A stretch of 64,000 nt of DNA from Rhizobium sp. Root1212 (GCF_001424985.1 NZ_LMDA01000005.1:42826-106825); one strand, 5' to 3'. Positions 18,207 to 28,134 are shown, counted from the first letter of the stretch. Notes: generated by a model not told the origin, from the sequence alone. Program-made: numbers and translations.

Positions 18207-19660
18207 CCCTTCGACGAATCCCGCCAGGCCCGCTCGAACGGCAGGCGCCAGGCATGGGGAGCGATGAGCTGGTGGATCGATTTCGGACCCCAGCTGCCCT
18301 GATCGTAGAGCCGCACCGGCGGCGGGTTGTCGAGCAACGGCTGGGACACTTCCCAAAGCCGCTCGATGCCCTCGGCGGTGGTAAACAGCGTGTGGTCGCC
18401 ACGCATGGCGTCGAGGATCAGACGCTCGTAGGCCTCCAGCACCTCGCCGATCAGGCCTGTTTCGCTCATGGCGAATTGCAACGACAGCTTGTCGAGCCGG
18501 AAACCCGGACCGGGGCGTTTGCCGTAAAAGGACAAGGAAACCTTGGAGGCATCCGCAAGATCGAAGGTCAGGTGATCCGGTCCCTGCGCGCCGACGCCTG
18601 AGCCGGCCGGAAACATCGATTTCGGCGGCTCGCGGAAGGCGATGGAGATGATACGCTGGCCTTCGGCCAGGCGTTTTCCGGTGCGCAGGAAGAAGGGCAC
18701 GCCGGCCCAGCGCCAGTTGTCGATGGCGCATTTCAGCGCGATGAAGGTATCGGTATCGCTCTCGGGATCGACGCCCGGCTCCTTGCGGTAGCCGATATAC
18801 TGGCCGCGCACCACGTCGCGCGGCTCGATCGGCAGCATGGAGCGGAACACCTTGTTCTTCTCCTCGGAGATCGGCGCCGGCTCCAGCGCCGTCGGCGGCT
18901 CCATCGCCATGAAGGCGAGGATCTGGAAGAGGTGGGTCACCACCATGTCGCGATAGGCGCCGGTGGTCTCGTAAAAGGCGGCACGGGTGGAAAGGCCGAG
19001 CGTTTCCGGAACGTCGATCTGCACGTGATCGATGAAATTGCGGTTCGAGATCGGCTCGAACAGGCCGTTGGCGAAGCGAAAGGCGAGGATGTTCTGCGCC
19101 GGCTCCTTGCCGAGGAAATGGTCGATGCGGAAAATCTGCTTCTCGTCGAACACCTCGTGCAGCTTGCGGTTCAGCTCGACGGCGCTGGCGAGGTCCGTGC
19201 CGAACGGCTTTTCCATGATGATGCGGCAGCGCTCCACCAGCTTGGCCTCGGCCAGCAGCTGCACCGCCGGAAGGGCGGCCTTCGGCGGCACGGAGAGATA
19301 ATGCACCCGCCGCGTCTCCGGCCCCAGCGCCGCCTCCGCCCGGCCGACCGCCTCCTTCAGCGCGCCGGCGCCGGCCGAAAGCGAGACATAATCGAGTGAT
19401 TCTGAAAATGCCTCCCACTCGGCCTCGGTGAACTTACGGGTCAGGAACTGGTTCAGCGAATCGCGGGCGATGGTGCGGAACGCATCGACATCGATGTCAT
19501 CGAGCGAGACGCCGACAATGCGGCAGCCCGGAATGAAGCCGGCATTGATGAGATGAAACAGCCCCGGCAAAAGCTTGCGCCGGGAGAGATCGCCCGTCGC
19601 GCCAACGAGCACGACGACCTGAGGATAGCCGGGCCCCACCCGCATGGAATTCTTGCGCAA
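18203..19660 (-). CDS. zwf: Glucose-6-phosphate 1-dehydrogenase
   Basis: A 485-aa enzyme oxidising glucose 6-phosphate to 6-phosphogluconolactone with NADP+ (or NAD+), the entry to the pentose phosphate and Entner-Doudoroff pathways. The dinucleotide motif GATGDLSRRK is at residues 20-29. The catalytic block RIDHFLGKE is near residues 176-184 and EKPFG is present. Length is normal. It starts with TTG at 19660, or ATG at 19645 with five residues fewer. No pgl or edd gene adjoins it, which is unusual for the main zwf of rhizobia, so this may be a second copy. Confidence 0.94.
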   Translation of the reverse strand: MRKNSMRVGPGYPQVVVLVGATGDLSRRKLLPGLFHLINAGFIPGCRIVGVSLDDIDVDAFRTIARDSLNQFLTRKFTEAEWEAFSESLDYVSLSAGAGALKEAVGRAEAALGPETRRVHYLSVPPKAALPAVQLLAEAKLVERCRIIMEKPFGTDLASAVELNRKLHEVFDEKQIFRIDHFLGKEPAQNILAFRFANGLFEPISNRNFIDHVQIDVPETLGLSTRAAFYETTGAYRDMVVTHLFQILAFMAMEPPTALEPAPISEEKNKVFRSMLPIEPRDVVRGQYIGYRKEPGVDPESDTDTFIALKCAIDNWRWAGVPFFLRTGKRLAEGQRIISIAFREPPKSMFPAGSGVGAQGPDHLTFDLADASKVSLSFYGKRPGPGFRLDKLSLQFAMSETGLIGEVLEAYERLILDAMRGDHTLFTTAEGIERLWEVSQPLLDNPPPVRLYDQGSWGPKSIHQLIAPHAWRLPFERAWRDSSKG

Positions 19661-19993
19661 ATTACCCGTCCCCCCACATCTTCGGTTGCACCTTCGGCGC
19701 GCGGCAGCGCCTCGGCGGTACCGGCCTTACGCCGCCGTAAAACAGCTGTCTTCGTGCCTGAAGCCGCCACGGCCCGTCCTCACCCATTCACGCTGAATAG
19801 AGGCATGGATTGCGAGGGCGATCAAGGGGCGATGGCGGTCGCGTCCGCAAAGGTTTTTTCCGGCCCCGGTCACCCCTTCCATGCAAAATGTCTTCAAAAG
19901 GGATCGGGAATGGACAGCCTTCTCACCTGCGGTTAACGATTTCAGAGTAGGAACAAAGAAAAACGGAAGCCTCATCGGAAGTCGGTAGCGAAC
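19661..19993. other. Divergent intergenic region, zwf / GGDEF gene
   Basis: A 333-base gap between divergently transcribed genes. The half near zwf is GC-rich. The last 80 bases before the GGDEF gene are AT-richer and probably hold its promoter. A GGAAC at about 19951 has no TT at the 18-19 base spacing needed for a general-stress promoter. I see no RNA gene or small ORF I can support. Confidence 0.4.
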
Positions 19994-21058
19994 ATGAGAA
20001 ATCCAGCAGATGATCTGCAAACGGGCGCGCTCCGAGCCGCTGACGACCCGGCGCCGCAATCGGCGCTCTACGCGCTGCTGGGGCGGCTGCGTTCCGCCCT
20101 GAATCGCCCCTTCGACACACAGGCCATCCGGCAATTGCAGCAGCAGGTCGAGGATCAATCCGCCCTTGTCCGCCAGGTCGAAGCAGCGCTGGCCGGCGCC
20201 GAGATCTTCGAGCGGGCCGCCGCCGTAGCCCGCATGGGCACCTGGCAGTGCGAGTTGCCCAACGAGCAGCTGACCTGGAGCAACGGCACCTACGATCTCT
20301 TTGGCCAGTCGCGCAGCCGCGGCCTTGTCCGCAGCGAAATCCTGAAAAGCTATTCCGAAGAATCGCTGGCGCGCCTGCAGGCGGTGCGCGGCAAGGCCAT
20401 CCGGGAGGAAGACGGCTTCAAGCTGGATGCTGAGATCAACAGCCCCGAATTCGGCAAGCGCTGGATCAGGATTTCCGCCACGATCGAGCGCCGCAACGGC
20501 GAGCCGATCCGCCTGTTCGGCATCAAGCAGGACATCACCGAAGAGAAGAAAACCTTCGAGCACATGCGGCATCTGGCCGAACATGACATGATGACCGGGC
20601 TTGCCAACCGCACCCAGGTCCAGGTGCGGCTCGCCGGCATCTGCGGGGCAAGCGGCACAGGCGGTGCGCTGATGCTGATCGACCTCGACTCCTTCAAGGA
20701 GATCAACGACACGTATGGTCACGCTTTCGGCGACGAATGCCTGATCGAGTTCACCCGCAGGCTGACGAGCACCTGCCAGTCGGCAGAGCTGATCGCCCGT
20801 ATCGGCGGCGATGAGTTCGCCGTGCTCTTCGGGCCGTCCGTCGGCCGCGACGTCATCGAGCGCGTGGCGCGGCATGTGGTCGAGGCCGCCCGGATGCCGA
20901 TGACCTGTTTCGGCCACACCTTCAATGTCAGCGCCTCCGTCGGCTTTGCCTTCGCCGAGGGCGAAACATCCACGGAACTCTTCACCCGCGCCGACCTCGC
21001 GCTCTACGCGGCAAAGGCCGTCGGCGGCGACGCTTTCCGGGGCTCTGCACCGGCGTAG
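19994..21058 (+). CDS. PAS-GGDEF diguanylate cyclase
   Basis: A 354-aa soluble signalling protein. Residues about 75-185 form a PAS-type sensor (ARMGTWQCEL...FGIKQDITEEK is the typical PAS/PAC end), and residues about 190-350 a GGDEF domain. The active-site motif is an intact GGDEF (271-275), so c-di-GMP synthesis is expected. The position of the inhibitory RxxD site reads QSAE, so product inhibition through that site is absent. There is no membrane segment. It stands alone, with no phosphodiesterase beside it. Confidence 0.9.
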   Translation: MRNPADDLQTGALRAADDPAPQSALYALLGRLRSALNRPFDTQAIRQLQQQVEDQSALVRQVEAALAGAEIFERAAAVARMGTWQCELPNEQLTWSNGTYDLFGQSRSRGLVRSEILKSYSEESLARLQAVRGKAIREEDGFKLDAEINSPEFGKRWIRISATIERRNGEPIRLFGIKQDITEEKKTFEHMRHLAEHDMMTGLANRTQVQVRLAGICGASGTGGALMLIDLDSFKEINDTYGHAFGDECLIEFTRRLTSTCQSAELIARIGGDEFAVLFGPSVGRDVIERVARHVVEAARMPMTCFGHTFNVSASVGFAFAEGETSTELFTRADLALYAAKAVGGDAFRGSAPA

Positions 21059-21492
21059 TCCACGCGCGGTCCGCATCGGCGCAACGCCCGAGGTTAAGGT
21101 GCCCGCCACCGCTGCATGACATCGTAAAAAAGCCGGTTGCTGCGACCGGCCATGAACGCGCGGATACCGCAGATTTTCTTTCCAATGCGCAGCGCTTCGC
21201 CGCGGCCTTCCGCCATGCCGGTTTGCGAGGGCCGTCGTCTGCGCGATCACCTCGGTTTTCCACGAAAGATTTTACTCGAAAAATTGAAAGTCTTGTTCGG
21301 TTCGTAAGCACCCGGCCTTCTTGCGAGAAATGGCGCCTATTGTAACCGGCTGGTTTTATTAAAAATTAACGAAATCGGATATTTTCACGAACCTGACATC
21401 CGTCCAACTGGACTGTTTCGGCCAGATTGACACACTGATACCGTCGGCTCACAAAATGCGATGCAGGGTTCAAACGTCAGGAGGAGGAAAGA
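21059..21492. other. Long intergenic region upstream of NCS1 permease
   Basis: 434 bases without a gene I can support. An AT-rich stretch at about 21335-21390 is the likely promoter area. The final 15 bases carry the strong RBS AGGAGG of the permease. I see no clear palindrome, riboswitch or tRNA. Confidence 0.4.
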
Positions 21493-22944
21493 ATGACGAT
21501 ACCCCCAGGAGCATCACCACAGCTATACAACGAGGACCTCGCGCCCGCGAAAGTGCGCAATTGGGGCGCCTTCTCCATTTTCAACGTCTGGACTTCGGAC
21601 GTGCACAGCCTGTGGGGCTATTATCTCGCCGCCAGCCTGTTTCTGTTCTGCGGCAGCTTCGTGAACTTCCTGCTTGCCATCGGCATCGGCTCGCTGGCGA
21701 TCTTCTTCCTCATGCACATGGTCGGCCTTGCGGGCGTGCGCACCGGCGTTCCCTTCCCCGTTCTCGCCCGCGCTTCCTTCGGCATCTGGGGCGCGAACTT
21801 CCCGGCCCTCGTGCGCGCCATCGTCGCCTGCTTCTGGTATGGCGCACAGACGGCGGCCGCTTCCGGCGCCATCGTTGCCCTGCTCGTCCGCAACGAGAGC
21901 CTGCTGCAGTTCCACCAGTCCAGCCACATGCTCGGCCATTCAACGCTGGAAGTCATCTGCTACGTCGTCGTCTGGGCGCTGCAGTTGCTGATCATCCAGA
22001 ACGGCATGGAAACCGTGCGCCGCTTCCAGGATTGGGCCGGTCCCGCCGTGTGGGTCATGATGCTGCTGCTGGCGGTCTATCTGGTCGTCAAGGCCGGCGG
22101 CTTCTCCTTCAGCCACACCATCCCGATGGACGTGCTGCTCGAAAAGACCAAGGATGCGGGCGTGCCCGGCACGCCGGGGTCGTTTGCGGCGCTCATGGCC
22201 GTCGCCGCGATCTGGGTCACCTATTTCTCGGCGCTGTACCTCAACTTCTGCGACTTTTCGCGCTATTGCCCGAGCGAACGCTCGCTGACCATCGGCAACC
22301 TCTGGGGCCTGCCGGTCAACCTGATCCTGTTCTCGCTGGTCGCCGGCGTCACCACCATTGCCGCCTTCAAGGTCTACGGCGAGGTGCTGCTGTATCCGGA
22401 CCAGGTCTCGGCGAAGTTCGACAGCATCTTCCTGGCGCTGCTCGCGGCACTGACCTTCGCGGTTGCAACGCTCGGCATCAACGTCGTCGCCAACTTCGTC
22501 TCGCCGGCCTTCGACTTCGCCAACGTCTTCCCGAAGCATATCGACTTCAAGAAGGGCGGCTATATCGCAGCGGCAATCGCGCTGGTGCTTTATCCGTTTG
22601 CCCCTTGGGAAGGCGGTGCCGCCCACTTCGTCAACATGGTCGGCAACACCATGGGCCCGATCTTCGGCGTGATGATGGTCGATTACTACCTTATCCGCAA
22701 AGGCCGGGTGAATGTCGAAGCCCTCTATCGCGAAGACGGCGAGTTCCGCTTCGAAAACGGCTGGCACGTCAACGCGCTGATCGCAGCCGGCATCGGCATC
22801 GTCTTCTCGTCGATCCTGCCCGGCATGACCTCGATCATGCCGTCCTGGTGGGGTGTGTACGGCTGGTTCTTCGGCGTCGCCATCGCCGGCGTGATCTACT
22901 ACGGACTGCGCGCATCGAAGGTCGGCAAGGCCTACCCGGTCTGA
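21493..22944 (+). CDS. NCS1 family nucleobase/allantoin-type permease
   Basis: A 483-aa inner-membrane symporter of the nucleobase:cation symporter-1 family, with about 12 helices. It has the family start (LYNEDLAPAKVRNWGAFSIFNVWTSDVHS, where N and W positions line the substrate site) and GIWGANFPALVRAIVACFWYG. Family members take up cytosine, purines, allantoin, hydantoins or thiamine. The ligand here is not fixed, but purine-type transport would fit the other purine genes of the window. Monocistronic, with a terminator 27 bases after the stop. Confidence 0.88.
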   Translation: MTIPPGASPQLYNEDLAPAKVRNWGAFSIFNVWTSDVHSLWGYYLAASLFLFCGSFVNFLLAIGIGSLAIFFLMHMVGLAGVRTGVPFPVLARASFGIWGANFPALVRAIVACFWYGAQTAAASGAIVALLVRNESLLQFHQSSHMLGHSTLEVICYVVVWALQLLIIQNGMETVRRFQDWAGPAVWVMMLLLAVYLVVKAGGFSFSHTIPMDVLLEKTKDAGVPGTPGSFAALMAVAAIWVTYFSALYLNFCDFSRYCPSERSLTIGNLWGLPVNLILFSLVAGVTTIAAFKVYGEVLLYPDQVSAKFDSIFLALLAALTFAVATLGINVVANFVSPAFDFANVFPKHIDFKKGGYIAAAIALVLYPFAPWEGGAAHFVNMVGNTMGPIFGVMMVDYYLIRKGRVNVEALYREDGEFRFENGWHVNALIAAGIGIVFSSILPGMTSIMPSWWGVYGWFFGVAIAGVIYYGLRASKVGKAYPV

Positions 22945-22970
22945 TACCGACCCAGGCGTCGAAACTTGAG

Positions 22971-22992
22971 TGAGCGGCCTGAAAGCCGCTCA
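22971..22992 (+). terminator. Rho-independent terminator after the NCS1 gene
   Basis: TGAGCGGC-CTGAAA-GCCGCTCA: an 8-bp perfect stem with a 6-base loop, followed by a T-containing tail (TTCTGCTTT). Confidence 0.7.
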
Positions 22993-23035
22993 TTCTGCTT
23001 TATGCGGCCGCGCCATGGGCCGGAAACCTATCCGC

Positions 23036-24577
23036 CTAACCGCCCGCATCGTCCGAAGAGCATTCGTAGAGCTTGGCGCCGGTCGCGGCATCAATCCCCT
23101 TGAGGCTCAAGCCATACCCCCAGAGCCGGCGGATATGGGCGAGTGTCGCGTCGCGCTGCTTCTCCTCCAGCAAAATGCCGTTTTTGACCAGATGCTGCAG
23201 CCGCAGCCGCCGGTCGCCCAGCAGATCGACATCGACCACCTGGATATCCGGACGATTGGCGCCGGGATCGTAGTTGCGCGCAAGGGCCGCTCGCACGGCG
23301 GAATAGCCGCGCTCATCATGGATGGAAGCAACCTCGCAAAAGCGGTCCCTGGCGCGATCGGAAAGATGGAACAGGCGGAATTTGCGGATCAGCGCCGGGC
23401 TTAGATATTGCAGGATGAAGGATTCGTCCCGGTGGTTCTCCCAGGCGTCGATCAGGGTTCCCATCCAGTCGCCATTGCCGGCGATGGTGGGAAACCAGTC
23501 CCTGTCCTCCGAGGTCGGCATCATGCAGATGCGCTCGATATCCTGCATCATCGCAAAACCGAGAGCGTAAGGGTTCAGGCCTGAAAAGCGCGGGTCGTCG
23601 AAGCCCGGCTGGAACACTACGTTGGCATGGCTCGCCAGCAGTTCGAGCATCGCCCCTTCGCTCATCCGGCCCTGATCGAACAGCCGATTGATGATCGTGT
23701 AATGCACGAAAGTCGCACAGCCCTCGTTCATCACCTTGGTCTGGCCCTGCGGGTAGAAATACTGCGCGATCACCCGGACGATCCGCAGGATTTCCCGCTG
23801 CCAGGGTTCGAGGATCAGGCTATGCTTTTCGAGGAAATAGAGCAGGTTTTCCTCAGGCAGGTGCAGTGCCTTCTTGCGCTCCAGCGCCTCACGCTCGGCT
23901 TCCGCGATATCGGCGGATCCGGTCGTGGCCGGCAGGGTGCGCCAGAGGTCGCTATAAACCTGTTCCTCGTATTCCAGCCGTTCGCGCGCCCGCTCCGTCA
24001 CCTTTGCCGGCGAAAGCCGCGGCGGCCGGCGATAATGGAAGACCCCCTGATCCATCAGCGCATGGGCCGAATCCAGGATTTCCTCCACCGCGGCGATGCC
24101 ATGCCGCTCCTCGCATTTGGCGATGTATTTCTTGGCAAAATCCATATAGCCGAGGATCGCGCCGGCATCCGTCCATTGGCGGAAGAGGTAGTTGTTCTTG
24201 AAGAAATGGTTGTGGCCGAAGGCGGCGTGCGCCGTCACCAGTGCCTGCATCGGCATGGTGTTTTCTTCCATGAGATAGGTGATGCAAGGGTTGGAATTGA
24301 TGACAAGCTCATAGGCGAGCCCCCGGTGACCCTTGCGGTAGAGATGGCTTTCGGCGGCAAAACGCTTGCCGAAGGACCAATGCTGATACATCAGCGGCAT
24401 GCCGATGGAGGAATAGGCATCGAGCATCTGCTCGGAGGAGATGATCTCGATCTGGTTGGGATAGACATCCAGCCCCATCTCGCCGACGGCGATCTCCTCG
24501 ATGGCCTCGTAGGCGCGCGACAGCGTGGCGAAGTTCCATTCGGAACTTTCGAACAGCAGCTTGGCGTCTCTGGCCAT
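23036..24577 (-). CDS. SpoVR family protein (YcgB)
   Basis: A 513-aa protein of the SpoVR/YcgB family, linked to spore cortex formation in Bacillus and to stationary-phase or stress response in proteobacteria; its biochemical activity is unknown. The family core (NEGCATFVHYTIINRL, HANVVFQPG, NPYALGFAMM) is intact and the length is normal. The ATG at 24577 has AAGGAAG 5-6 bases upstream. An ATG at 24592 overlapping the yeaH stop (ATGA) would add five residues. It is the third gene of the PrkA-YeaH-SpoVR operon. Confidence 0.93.
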   Translation of the reverse strand: MARDAKLLFESSEWNFATLSRAYEAIEEIAVGEMGLDVYPNQIEIISSEQMLDAYSSIGMPLMYQHWSFGKRFAAESHLYRKGHRGLAYELVINSNPCITYLMEENTMPMQALVTAHAAFGHNHFFKNNYLFRQWTDAGAILGYMDFAKKYIAKCEERHGIAAVEEILDSAHALMDQGVFHYRRPPRLSPAKVTERARERLEYEEQVYSDLWRTLPATTGSADIAEAEREALERKKALHLPEENLLYFLEKHSLILEPWQREILRIVRVIAQYFYPQGQTKVMNEGCATFVHYTIINRLFDQGRMSEGAMLELLASHANVVFQPGFDDPRFSGLNPYALGFAMMQDIERICMMPTSEDRDWFPTIAGNGDWMGTLIDAWENHRDESFILQYLSPALIRKFRLFHLSDRARDRFCEVASIHDERGYSAVRAALARNYDPGANRPDIQVVDVDLLGDRRLRLQHLVKNGILLEEKQRDATLAHIRRLWGYGLSLKGIDAATGAKLYECSSDDAGG

Positions 24578-24588
24578 GGTCGCTTCCT

Positions 24589-25908
24589 TCATCGGCCGGG
24601 CTGGACCGCCTTGTGCCGGGCAAAGAGTTTTCGGAAAACCGGGTAGATATCGGCGGGCCGTGCGATGCGGGTCATCTGGAAGTTCGATATCGCACCATCG
24701 ACGATGCGGTAGGCCCGCCAGAGCGCGGTGCCATTGTCGGTCGAGCCAAAAATCTCGCTTTCCCGCTCATCGATGATTTCGACATAAGCGTAGTACTGGC
24801 AGAGCTTCATGACCTCGTCGCGCAAAAGCTTGGCGCAGCGCTCGGAATCCCCCGTCGCGTTGTCGCCGTCGGAGGCCTGCGCCGCATAGATGTTCCAGAT
24901 GTCGGAGGGATAGCGGTCAAGCACGATGCGCTTCATCTCTTCCAGCGCCGTGGAGACGACCGTGCCGCCGCTCTGCTTGCTGAAGAAGAAGGTTTCCTCA
25001 TCGACCTCCCGCGCCTCGTCCGTATGGCGGATGAAGACGATCTCGATGCGCTCGTAGCGCCGTTTCAGGAACAGGTGCAGCAGTACGAAGAAGCGTTTCG
25101 CAAGGTCCTTTTCCCGCTCGCCCATCGAGGCCGAGACGTCCATCAGGCAGAACATCACCGCATTGGCATTGGGAAGCGGCTGGCGCTCGAAGCGGTTGAA
25201 GCGCACATCGACCGGATCGACATAGGCGATGCGTTTGCGCCGCCGCTCCAGGGCTTCCAATTCGATACGCAGTGCCGCAAGCCGCCGCCGCTGCACGGCG
25301 GATAGGTCGGGCTCCGCCTCAAGCGCCGCGATCTCGTCGGTGACGGCCTGGTATTCCCTGCCGCTCGGGCGATGCAACGCGATGCGCCGTCCGAAGCTGT
25401 TGCGCATCGTGCGCCCGACATTGATGTTGCTTGGCGTGCCCAGGGTGGTGAAGCCAACGCGGTGGAGCTTGTAGATCACCGTTTCCTTGAGGTTGAGCTT
25501 GACCATGTCGGGAAGCTCCAGATCCTCGAAGAAAAGATCGAGGACCTCGTCGCGCGACAGAACGAAGAGAAAATCGTCCTCGCCTTCGCCCTGCCCCGGT
25601 CCACGGCCGCCGCCCTGGCCGCCGCCGCTGTCGGGCTTGCCGATGCGGTCGCCCGCCGAAAAGCTTTCATTGCCGGGCAGCACATATTGCCGCTCGCCGC
25701 TGGCGGTGGAAGGGCGAAAGCTCGGTTCGTCCGCGCCTCGCTTCGGCACCGGCACGCCGTGGGCGGCATCGACATCGGCGATCTTGTCGGATTTGACGCG
25801 ATCGCTGATCGCCCGCTTCAACTCGTCGTGCACACGCTTCAGGAAACGCTGCCGGTTTCCGAGGCTGCGATCCTTCGGGTTGAGCCGACGATCGATGAAA
25901 TTCGGCAT
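24589..25908 (-). CDS. yeaH: YeaH/UPF0229 family protein (DUF444)
   Basis: A 439-aa protein with a C-terminal von Willebrand A-like domain. The metal-site motif DVSASMGE is near residue 250, and a glycine-rich, disordered segment lies at about 90-115 (GGGQGGGRGPGQGEGEDD). YeaH is co-transcribed with the YeaG/PrkA kinase in many proteobacteria and acts in nitrogen-starvation and stationary-phase responses in E. coli. It lies between prkA (24 bases upstream) and SpoVR (overlapping). Confidence 0.93.
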   Translation of the reverse strand: MPNFIDRRLNPKDRSLGNRQRFLKRVHDELKRAISDRVKSDKIADVDAAHGVPVPKRGADEPSFRPSTASGERQYVLPGNESFSAGDRIGKPDSGGGQGGGRGPGQGEGEDDFLFVLSRDEVLDLFFEDLELPDMVKLNLKETVIYKLHRVGFTTLGTPSNINVGRTMRNSFGRRIALHRPSGREYQAVTDEIAALEAEPDLSAVQRRRLAALRIELEALERRRKRIAYVDPVDVRFNRFERQPLPNANAVMFCLMDVSASMGEREKDLAKRFFVLLHLFLKRRYERIEIVFIRHTDEAREVDEETFFFSKQSGGTVVSTALEEMKRIVLDRYPSDIWNIYAAQASDGDNATGDSERCAKLLRDEVMKLCQYYAYVEIIDERESEIFGSTDNGTALWRAYRIVDGAISNFQMTRIARPADIYPVFRKLFARHKAVQPGR

Positions 25909-25932
25909 GGGTCGGCCCCCGCAACGGCGTTT

Positions 25933-27882
25933 TCAGCCGGCCTTGTTGACACGCATGTACCAGTCGACCAGCCGCCGGACCTGCCGGACGGTATAACCCC
26001 GCGCGGTCATGCGCTCGACGAAATCGGCATGCTGCTTCTCGGTCGCGCTGTCCTTCTTCGAGCCGAAGCTGATGACCGGAAGCAGGTCCTCGACCTGGCC
26101 GAACATGCGCTTCTCGATCACCTCGCGCAGCTTTTCGTAGCTCGTCCAGGAGGGGTTGCGGCCGCCGTTGCGGGCGCGGGCGCGCAGGGTGAACTTGACC
26201 ACCTCGTTGCGGAAATCCTTCGGGTTGGCAATGCCCGCCGGCTTTTCGATCTGGGACAGCTCGCTGTCGAGGATGTCGCGGTTGAGAATCTGGCCGGTGT
26301 CCGGGTCCTTGAAATCCTGGTCTTCCAGCCACGCATCCGCATAGGCGATATAGCGGTCGAACAGGTTCTGACCGTACTCGCTGTAGGATTCCAGATAGGC
26401 CTTCTGGATTTCATGGCCGATGAATTCGGCATAGCGGGCGGCAATTTCCGAGCGGATGAAGTCGAGATAGTTCGCCTCGGTTTCCTTGGGAAACTGCTCG
26501 CGGCGGATCGCCTGTTCGAGGACCAGCATGAGGTGGACCGGATCGGCCGCCACCTCCTTGGTGTCATAGTTGAAAGTCTCCGACAGCACCTTGAAGGCAA
26601 AGCGCGTGCTGATGCCGTTCATGCCCTCGTCGACGCCGCCGACATCGCGATATTCCTGCAGCGACCTCGCCTTGGGATCGGTGTCCTTCAGGTTTTCGCC
26701 GTCATAGACGCGCATCTTGGTGTAGGTCGGCGAGTTCTCGTGCGGCGTCAGGCGAGTGGCAACCGTGAAACGGCTGAGGTTTTCCAGCACCTCGGGCGCA
26801 CAGGGGCTTTCGGCAAGCTCGCTTTCGCGCAAAAGCTTCTCATAGATCAACCGCTCCTCGGTAATCCTGAGGCAATAGGGCACCTTGACGACGAGGATAC
26901 GATCAAGAAAGGCCTCGTTGTTGCGGTTGTGCTTGAATTGCAGCCATTCCGACTCGTTGGAATGGGCAAGAACGATCCCCTGATAGGGAAAGCTGCCAAA
27001 GTTTTCGGTGCCGTTGTAGCTACCCTCCTGCGTGGCAGTCAGCAACGGATGCAGCACCTTGATCGGCGCCTTGAACATTTCGACGAATTCCAGCAGCCCT
27101 TGCGTGGTGCGGTTGAGACCGCCGCTATAGGAATAGGCGTCGGGGTCGGCCTGGCTGAAATTTTCAAGCTGGCGAATATCGACCTTGCCGACCAGCGCCG
27201 ACACGTCCTGATTGTTCTCGTCGCCCGGTTCGGTCTTGGCGATGGCGATCTGGCGCAACCGTGACGGCATCAGCTTGACGACGCTGAACTTGGAGATGTC
27301 GCCGCCGATCTCGTCCAGCCGCTTCGTCGCCCACGGCGAGATGAGGCCGGTGAGCCGCCGCTTGGCTATGCCGTATTTTTCCTCCAGCAGGTCGCCCATA
27401 CGCTCGCGGCTGAAGAGACCGAGCGGGGATTCGAACACCGGGCTGATCTTGCCGTCGACGGCAAGCGTGTAGATCGGCTGCTCTTCCATCAGCTTCTTCA
27501 GGCGTTCGGCCAGCGACGACTTACCGCCGCCGACCGGACCGAGCAGATAGAGAATCTGCTTGCGCTCTTCGAGCCCTTGCGCGGCATAGCGGAAGTATCC
27601 GACGATCCGCTCGATCGTGTCTTCCATGCCGTAAAAGTCGGAAAATGCGGGGTATATCTTGATCGTCCGGTTGGCGAAGACCCGGCCAAGGCGCTCATCC
27701 GTGCTCGTATCGACCAGCTTCGGCGCGCCGATAGCAGTAACCATGCGCTCGGGAGCGGTCGCATACATGCTCGCATTGTCGCGGCAGCCCAGCAAATATT
27801 CCTGCAGGCTCAACGTCTCTCTGGCTTCGCTCGCGTAAGCTTTTGAGAAGAGGTCGAAAACGTCACTGCCGTCGGTTCGCAT
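25933..27882 (-). CDS. PrkA-type serine protein kinase (YeaG)
   Basis: A 649-aa protein with an N-terminal AAA-like P-loop (LLGPVGGGKSSLAERL, about residues 112-127) and a C-terminal PrkA kinase domain. Length and segments (SGGLNRTTQGLLEFVEMFKAP, GIVLAHSNESEW) match YeaG/PrkA. In E. coli the kinase works with YeaH in stress responses. RBS GGGAGA 6 bases before the ATG. It heads the three-gene operon; a 252-base gap upstream holds its promoter. Confidence 0.95.
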   Translation of the reverse strand: MRTDGSDVFDLFSKAYASEARETLSLQEYLLGCRDNASMYATAPERMVTAIGAPKLVDTSTDERLGRVFANRTIKIYPAFSDFYGMEDTIERIVGYFRYAAQGLEERKQILYLLGPVGGGKSSLAERLKKLMEEQPIYTLAVDGKISPVFESPLGLFSRERMGDLLEEKYGIAKRRLTGLISPWATKRLDEIGGDISKFSVVKLMPSRLRQIAIAKTEPGDENNQDVSALVGKVDIRQLENFSQADPDAYSYSGGLNRTTQGLLEFVEMFKAPIKVLHPLLTATQEGSYNGTENFGSFPYQGIVLAHSNESEWLQFKHNRNNEAFLDRILVVKVPYCLRITEERLIYEKLLRESELAESPCAPEVLENLSRFTVATRLTPHENSPTYTKMRVYDGENLKDTDPKARSLQEYRDVGGVDEGMNGISTRFAFKVLSETFNYDTKEVAADPVHLMLVLEQAIRREQFPKETEANYLDFIRSEIAARYAEFIGHEIQKAYLESYSEYGQNLFDRYIAYADAWLEDQDFKDPDTGQILNRDILDSELSQIEKPAGIANPKDFRNEVVKFTLRARARNGGRNPSWTSYEKLREVIEKRMFGQVEDLLPVISFGSKKDSATEKQHADFVERMTARGYTVRQVRRLVDWYMRVNKAG

Positions 27883-28134
27883 GGAACTCTCCCACAGTCG
27901 CTGGACCAGGCCGCGCTCTGGTTTGGCGGCCTCTAGCCAATAGACGAATCAGCCAGGCATTTTGTTCCCATCGTCGATGAAAAAGACAATAAACCACCCA
28001 CCCCCATGCGGCAAGGCATCCATGCGCCCCACACCGTCGGACCTGGCCGTCGGCACACGTTCTGACAATGACCATGCCGCAGCTAAAGAGCGGAGCGAAA
28101 ACCACGCCTCTTCCGCCTGATTGGCAGGCCCGTA

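Noticed and set aside
16548..19418. A 956-codon open frame on the minus strand
   Set aside because: It runs antisense across the M20 gene and out of frame across zwf. The composition (very high Arg/Gly/Ala) is that of a GC-rich shadow, and both overlapped genes have clear family motifs.
19951..19980. General-stress promoter upstream of the GGDEF gene
   Set aside because: GGAAC is present, but the bases at the -10 spacing are not TT.
25372..27264. A 630-codon open frame on the plus strand
   Set aside because: Antisense to prkA and yeaH, which carry intact motifs. No recognisable family and no RBS.
27944..27968. General-stress promoter upstream of prkA (GGAAC on the minus strand)
   Set aside because: TT does not occur at 18 or 19 bases from GGAAC; the only nearby TT is at 15, so the spacing does not fit.
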